Source: Phoronis australis
Taxonomy: Eukaryota; Phoronida; Phoronidae
Assembly (NCBI GenBank): GCA_002633005.1
Contig: NMRA01000090.1
Coordinates: forward strand, 727,674-791,673
DNA length: 64,000 nt
Direction of reading: 5' to 3'
Below, piece after piece: positions 60,101-64,000 of the stretch (position 1 is the stretch's first letter; every line of letters starts with the position of its first letter). A model generated the notes under the pieces. That model saw only the letters and a program-made list of their open reading frames with translations. It had not been told where the DNA came from and made no database searches. The position numbers were made by a program, and so were the translations under genes.

Positions 60101-63100
60101 AGTTACTGTTCCTGTAGTTCTTATGAAGTGCCATGATCCTTCGCGCATTATAATTACATGCTTTTACTGTCCGTCATGTTAGTAACAGTACTGTATTCAC
60201 CTGATGTCATTGTTTGTGTCGTTTTAGGTCTGCTATGTGGTTCAATGATGGTCGGTGGAGACAGTGGGAGGCATATGACTGCACTAACTTGGGTAAGTGT
60301 TTCTATAACTCACTATCATATGGTGGGAGGTGTATGACCACATTTGGTAAAGGATTGACCATTTGATATGAAGTAAAGGGGTGCAAACCTTTGCCATCAC
60401 AAATTTTGGTTGTTTTTATAATTACTTTAATTAACAATTATTGATGTTCTTGTCACAAATTGTCTTACTGCAGATAATTATAATTTCTCTTATTGCCTGT
60501 GAAGAGTGTTATTTATCAGCAGGTGGAGATGCGTTTTAACTGCGTTCACACAGTCATGTTTTTTTACCATTCTCATTGTTCAGACTCTGTTCACAATGAT
60601 GGTGAGAGACACATTCCCTACATCATGTTCCTGCCCGAGTCTGTCAAGAACAAGATGCTGGGCTGGGCCAAAAGTCAGCAGTCTAATGGTATGATTGTGG
60701 AGCAGCTGCATGAAGGCTGCACGTTCCCCTACTCTGGATACTTGGATACTCCATCTGGACGTGTTATGTCTGATGTTACCTCCATGTTTATGGTCTACGC
60801 TCTGGAGCTGTACAAGTGAGTACATTTTGGATCCAATCTCGTTGCAGTTGTTCTCTGTTTTCTGAGGTTTAATGTTTGTCAACATTGTCTAATACTAAAT
60901 GAAAAGGTCCAAAAAGAGTGTGTTGTGTAGTACTCATTGTGACTCATTGTTTACAGATGGGGAAACGAAGTGGACTTCACTAAGCAGATGTGGCCGTTTG
61001 TCAAGAAGGCTGCTCAGTGGCACCTTGACCAGTCCAAGACTACTGGCACCCTTCACCATATGGTAACCACATACGACGTGCTCGGCCTGACTGCCTATGA
61101 CTACTCCACCTACAGTACTAGTTTTCATATGCTGGCCATGAGAGCAGCAGAGGACCTGGCTGTTATAATGGGTATGACTTAGTCAATGTAGCTGTCAGTT
61201 ACAATTAATTATGCTCCTACATATTTATATGTGGGTGCATATTATCATCATCTCTGTTAGGGCATGCGGCGTCTGCAACTTACCCCATGCAGGATTTTAT
61301 TGAAATTTTGCGTGTGTAACTATGTGACTGACAACAGATGACGACAACTTACTGACCAATCCGAGTTTTGCTGTGCCACTTAAAGGCAGTTTAATTTATT
61401 TACATTTGCCTCAGTCTGTATCTTTGAAATAGGTTTTTAATTAGAAGGTGATGGTGCCATTCCATTTTTGAATGGATTGCGCCACCTTGTGGCCATTTTT
61501 GTATTTTTGCGACTGTTTTCTGGTGTCCGTCTCTCTGCCATGCCACTTAAAGGATCATTAGAAAAATTTTCAGAATGTGTTTCTGATGGAAAAGCCACAA
61601 CTGACGTTGACTTTCGGACAAGTCCGATTACTAGCTGTGTTGTCCCCTTGTGGCAATTTTGTTTTTTTTGCGTCTGCGGCCAAATCTCCATAACACATAA
61701 AAGGAGCTTTGTAAAATTTAAAGATGCATTCCTAAGGAGCTGACGACAAACGGCAGCGAATGTCGAACTAATCCAAATACTACTGTGCCCACTGTTTCTT
61801 CAAAGTTCATAATAATTTTTATGAAATTCGGCAAATTGGTTTCTAATAAGGAGACGAAAATGCCTTCAGATTTTCGGACAGATTTATATGATGTTTTCTG
61901 CGTCACCTAGTGGTCATTTTTTGTTATTTTTGCATTGGTTTTATGGCGCTAGCCTCCATATTTACCATACCCTTTAAACGGTCATACAAGTATAAAAATT
62001 TGCATATGTGTTCCTTATTAGAAGGCCATAATTGAGGTTGATTTTCAGACAGGTACGACTACTGTGTTGCCCCCTAGTGGCAATTTTGTTTTTTGCATCT
62101 GCAGCTGAATCTCCTTAACCCTTTGAGGGACCTTTGTGAAATTTGAAGCATATGATTGTGTTCGTATGGACGAGCCGACAACACTGTTGAACTGATCCAA
62201 ATACCACTGTGCCCCCTAGTGGCAAAATGTTTTTTAACATGTTTATCTCTGTATCTTTGGAGTTCATTAATGACTACATTCATGAAGTTCGGTAAACAGG
62301 TTTCTGTTAAGGAGACAACAAAACCTTCCCATTTTCAGACCGATTTGATTTTTTGCACCACCTTTTGGCCATTTAAAAAAGTTATGCGTTTGGCATTTAC
62401 TTCCTATAGATATGGTAACAGACGACAATGATTTTTTACCAGTCAGACTATTGCTGTACCCCTAGTTTTAATTGTTCTTTTACATTTACCTCTAATTCTT
62501 GAGAGTTCCTTGGCTTATTTACATGAAATTTGGCAATTAGATGTGTATAACAGTGACGACACCTCCTTCTCAGTTAGGACGAGTTCTATGCATTCTGTCT
62601 TATCTTATGGCCATTTTTTGTGATACTAAAAACCCCATAGAGGCACACCATTTGCGGTGCTGTTGTGGGTGCATTTCAATTTTTTGTACTCTAAAAGATT
62701 TTTTACTAAAAACCAAATCTGTTGCTATGTACACAAACCAGTAAGTGGTCAACATTTGGGTTGAAATCTAAAAGAATTTTTTACCTACAGTGGTCCCACA
62801 CAACTTAGTGTATCGCATTGTTGAATAGCCCACCTGTTACATAAAGAATGGCTACTGGCACTTAGCTGAAAGCATTTTGACTATAGAAACCTTTTAATCC
62901 TGATTACTTTGTCGTTAATATCAATATTGCTTGATTTGTTATTGCTGTATTGAAAAACAAAGGCTTGTGTTGCCAGACTTTGTTCAATCTGCCAGTACCA
63001 GCTGACTCAAGTGTACAACGTACAGGCTCAGTCGTGGTAGAGCATAACATTATCCAGCTGTTACATTGCTAGCAGTAGCACTAATACTCAGTATCACACT

Positions 63101-63441
63101 ACAAGCTAGTACTGTACATTTGTAGCATTGACACATAAAGTTAGACTAAGCTTGCTTAATATTTGAAACTTCATTTGGTCACGGCCTGTGAAATAATATG
63201 TGGATTTGCACTAGGTGACACTGACTTTGCCTCTGAGTGCTACCAAGCCTACGTTCGTGCCCAGGGTGTACTGGACAGTGTCCAGTGGAACAGTACTGGT
63301 GGCTACTACAATGCCTATACTCAGTTGAACAAGACTGCCAAGGTACAGCGTTACTACAGCAAGCGCTTACACAGATTCCTGGAGATTGATCTCACAACCT
63401 CACCACCTGGAGCGATCATGACAGACAGTTTCTATAGCCAG
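54181..63441 (+). CDS. Secreted GH116 (GBA2-related) glycoside hydrolase with PAN-like insert, partial
   Basis: Eight exons join in phase: 54181-54284, 57014-57222, 58190-58284, 58804-59993, 60228-60292, 60584-60815, 60957-61171 and 63215-63441 (779 codons); more exons lie beyond the window. All introns are GT-AG. Residues 1-23 are a signal peptide ([20 protein letters not shown]). The GH116 N-domain starts around [20 protein letters not shown] (about 98-117) and [11 protein letters not shown] (about 235-245). A PAN/Apple-like cysteine module (D-C-F-T-L-C, W-N-W-N, C-L-L-Y-N) lies at about 323-400. The catalytic region shows W-Y/F-P (about 452), W-E-A-Y-D-C (Glu547, possible nucleophile), T-Y-D (Asp672), [13 protein letters not shown] and I-M-T-D (Asp774, matching the family acid/base V-M-S-D). 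GH116 enzymes cleave beta-glucosides such as glucosylceramide; vertebrate GBA2 is cytosolic, but the signal peptide predicts a secreted or lumenal protein here. An in-frame TGA (59056-59058, codon 221) interrupts exon 4 after the ALRTHP block. Confidence 0.85.
54990..55320. repeat. Degenerate tandem repeat, about 80-95 bp units
   Basis: Three to four units each contain GG(A/C)AGG(G/A)..GTTCC(C/T)C, CTAT(A/C)CC(C/T)GGGTT, and CATTTAAA(T/A)GA(T/C)GTTCAC(T/C)TTAAA. Units are clearly related but diverged. Confidence 0.65.
55380..56770 (-). mobile_element. Jockey/CR1-like LINE fragment, inverted in intron 1
   Basis: Read on the minus strand: KEYWKIVNK near 56660, [19 protein letters not shown] (about 56150-56210), [16 protein letters not shown], a motif A remnant F-D-M-V-P-H near 55970, [12 protein letters not shown]-x-I-S-D-L-P (about 55760-55810), A-D-D-T-S-L-F-F just after, and [11 protein letters not shown] (about 55490-55520). 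This is the non-LTR RT order (motifs 0 to E), interrupted by stops. It lies antisense to the host gene. Confidence 0.8.
61172..63214 (+). other. Intron 7 of the GH116 gene
   Basis: 2.0 kb between GTATGA and TTGCACTAG. Almost entirely filled by the repeat element described at 61213. Confidence 0.75.
61213..62690 (+). repeat. Interspersed repeat with internal degenerate tandem array
   Basis: Starts TGCTCCTACATATTTATATG, TGGGTGCAT, a palindrome-like end also seen at 63932. Inside, at least six units carry (C/G)CCCCTAGTGGCAATTTTG, a T-run, then GC(A/G)TCTGC(A/G)GC(T/C)(G/A)AATCTCC (61462, 61636, 61893, 62071, 62208, 62350). Near 62665 GTTGTGGGTGCATTTCAAT may be the other end. No coding sequence recognised. 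Confidence 0.6.
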
Positions 63442-63800
63442 GTGAGTGGTTGATGTTTCGACACTTCAGATGAGTGATTGATATTACAAGCAGTTTTAAT
63501 GTTCTGATGAGGTGGTGATATCGTCATGTAGATAAAGGTTGATATGAAGTCAGAGTTTCTGCTGCCTTGTGAGAGATTTGTTTCAAGAGAGACATTTTCT
63601 ATAGCCAGGTGAGTGGCTGATATGATGACAGACAGTTTGTTCATTGAGGAGAGTGGTTGTTATTATGAAGGGCAGTTTTTACAGCCTTTTAAGTTGTTGG
63701 TATAATAGTCAGACAGTTTCTACAGCTTGGTGAGTAGCTGATATCATAGCAAAGTGAGTGTTTGATATCATGGCAACCCAATCAATAGCTGTTTACTGTA
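63442..63800 (+). repeat. Intron start with copies of the exon 8 / donor junction
   Basis: The exon end and donor, GACAGTTTCTATAGCCAG then GTGAGTGGTTGAT (63423-63454), recur downstream: a near-exact copy TTTCTATAGCCAGGTGAGTG at 63596-63615, and weaker ones near 63630-63655, 63672-63690 and 63700-63740. They form five or six diverged units joined by GATAT(C/G)AT(C/G/A). Confidence 0.75.
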
Positions 63801-63931
63801 TAGTGCACTTAGTAGTGTTATGTAAGCAACTTCATTATGGTCATACACAATAGTTGCTTGCTCTTGCACTAAGTTTTATGGTGCAATAGTGAAAGTTTTA
63901 CTAATAATTCCTTTCAATGGCGATCATTTTT

Positions 63932-64000
63932 ATGCGCCCACATATTTATATGTGGACGCATTATGCCGTCATCTCCGTCCGTCCGTCCGTCCGGCGTCCG
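63932..64000 (+). repeat. Start of a second copy of the 61213 repeat, cut by the window
   Basis: TGCGCCCACATATTTATATG, TGGACGCATTATGCCGTCATC, then (CGTC)n and GGCGTCCG. TGCGCCCACATAT and ATATGTGGACGCA are inverse copies around TT, giving a hairpin. The copy at 61213 has the same beginning. Confidence 0.7.

Noticed and set aside
60547-60830. Missing GH116 catalytic residues
   Set aside because: I first thought the nucleophile was absent near [10 protein letters not shown], but that region corresponds to a later part of the fold; the Glu in WEAYDC is a reasonable candidate, so no loss is claimed.
1-64000. CRISPR arrays, bacterial operons, phage genes or endogenous viral genes
   Set aside because: None seen; all features are of eukaryotic type.

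Overview
This is eukaryotic, animal-type DNA. It is AT-rich and mostly non-coding, with multi-exon genes carrying GT-AG introns, microsatellites, one run of Ns (13718-14129) and many decayed transposons. The repeat mix (Penelope-like, Tx1/L1-like and jockey/CR1-like elements, TTAA-flanked elements with THAP fingers, a hAT MITE, a tRNA-derived SINE, frequent TACATGTA words) fits a marine invertebrate such as a hemichordate, lancelet or mollusc. The species cannot be fixed from the sequence alone.

Two genes can be built exon by exon with consistent reading phases. On the minus strand, 47238 down to 33295 is a complete four-exon, 299-codon ankyrin-repeat gene of the ANKRD33/ANKRD33B type with an 11-kb first intron. 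On the plus strand, 54181 to 63441 and beyond the window is a secreted glycoside hydrolase family 116 (GBA2-related) protein. It has a signal peptide, a GH116 N-domain, a PAN/Apple-like cysteine module and most of the catalytic domain. Its large fourth exon carries an in-frame TGA. A weaker third candidate at 21484 is a short secreted-peptide exon with a signal peptide, a KR site and a C-x4-C ring, loosely like the calcitonin/CGRP group.

By region: 1-17 kb is intergenic, with a SINE copy, a jockey/CR1-type LINE tail with a 3' hairpin, THAP fragments and TTAA MITEs. 17.4-19.7 kb is a broken Tx1/L1-like LINE. 21.8-25.3 kb is a Penelope-like element with inverted terminal repeats, whose GIY-YIG domain is split by a TTAA-flanked THAP element (Kolobok-like). 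27.6-29.9 kb holds a MITE and a second Tx1/L1-like LINE ending in poly-A. 33.3-47.2 kb is the ankyrin gene; its first intron carries an inverted-repeat element enclosing a hAT MITE with an intact 8-bp target duplication, and a nine-copy 44-bp minisatellite. 47.8-54 kb holds SINE, MITE, a hammerhead-like motif and a 59-bp near-perfect palindrome. 54.2-64 kb is the GH116 gene; its introns carry a minus-strand LINE, tandem repeats and a repeat family seen again at the right edge of the window.

A cross-cutting observation is a set of three perfect inverted duplications with exactly one central base (10651, 17664, 53715). One of them inserts nine codons in frame into a reverse transcriptase. They look like fold-back template-switch events.
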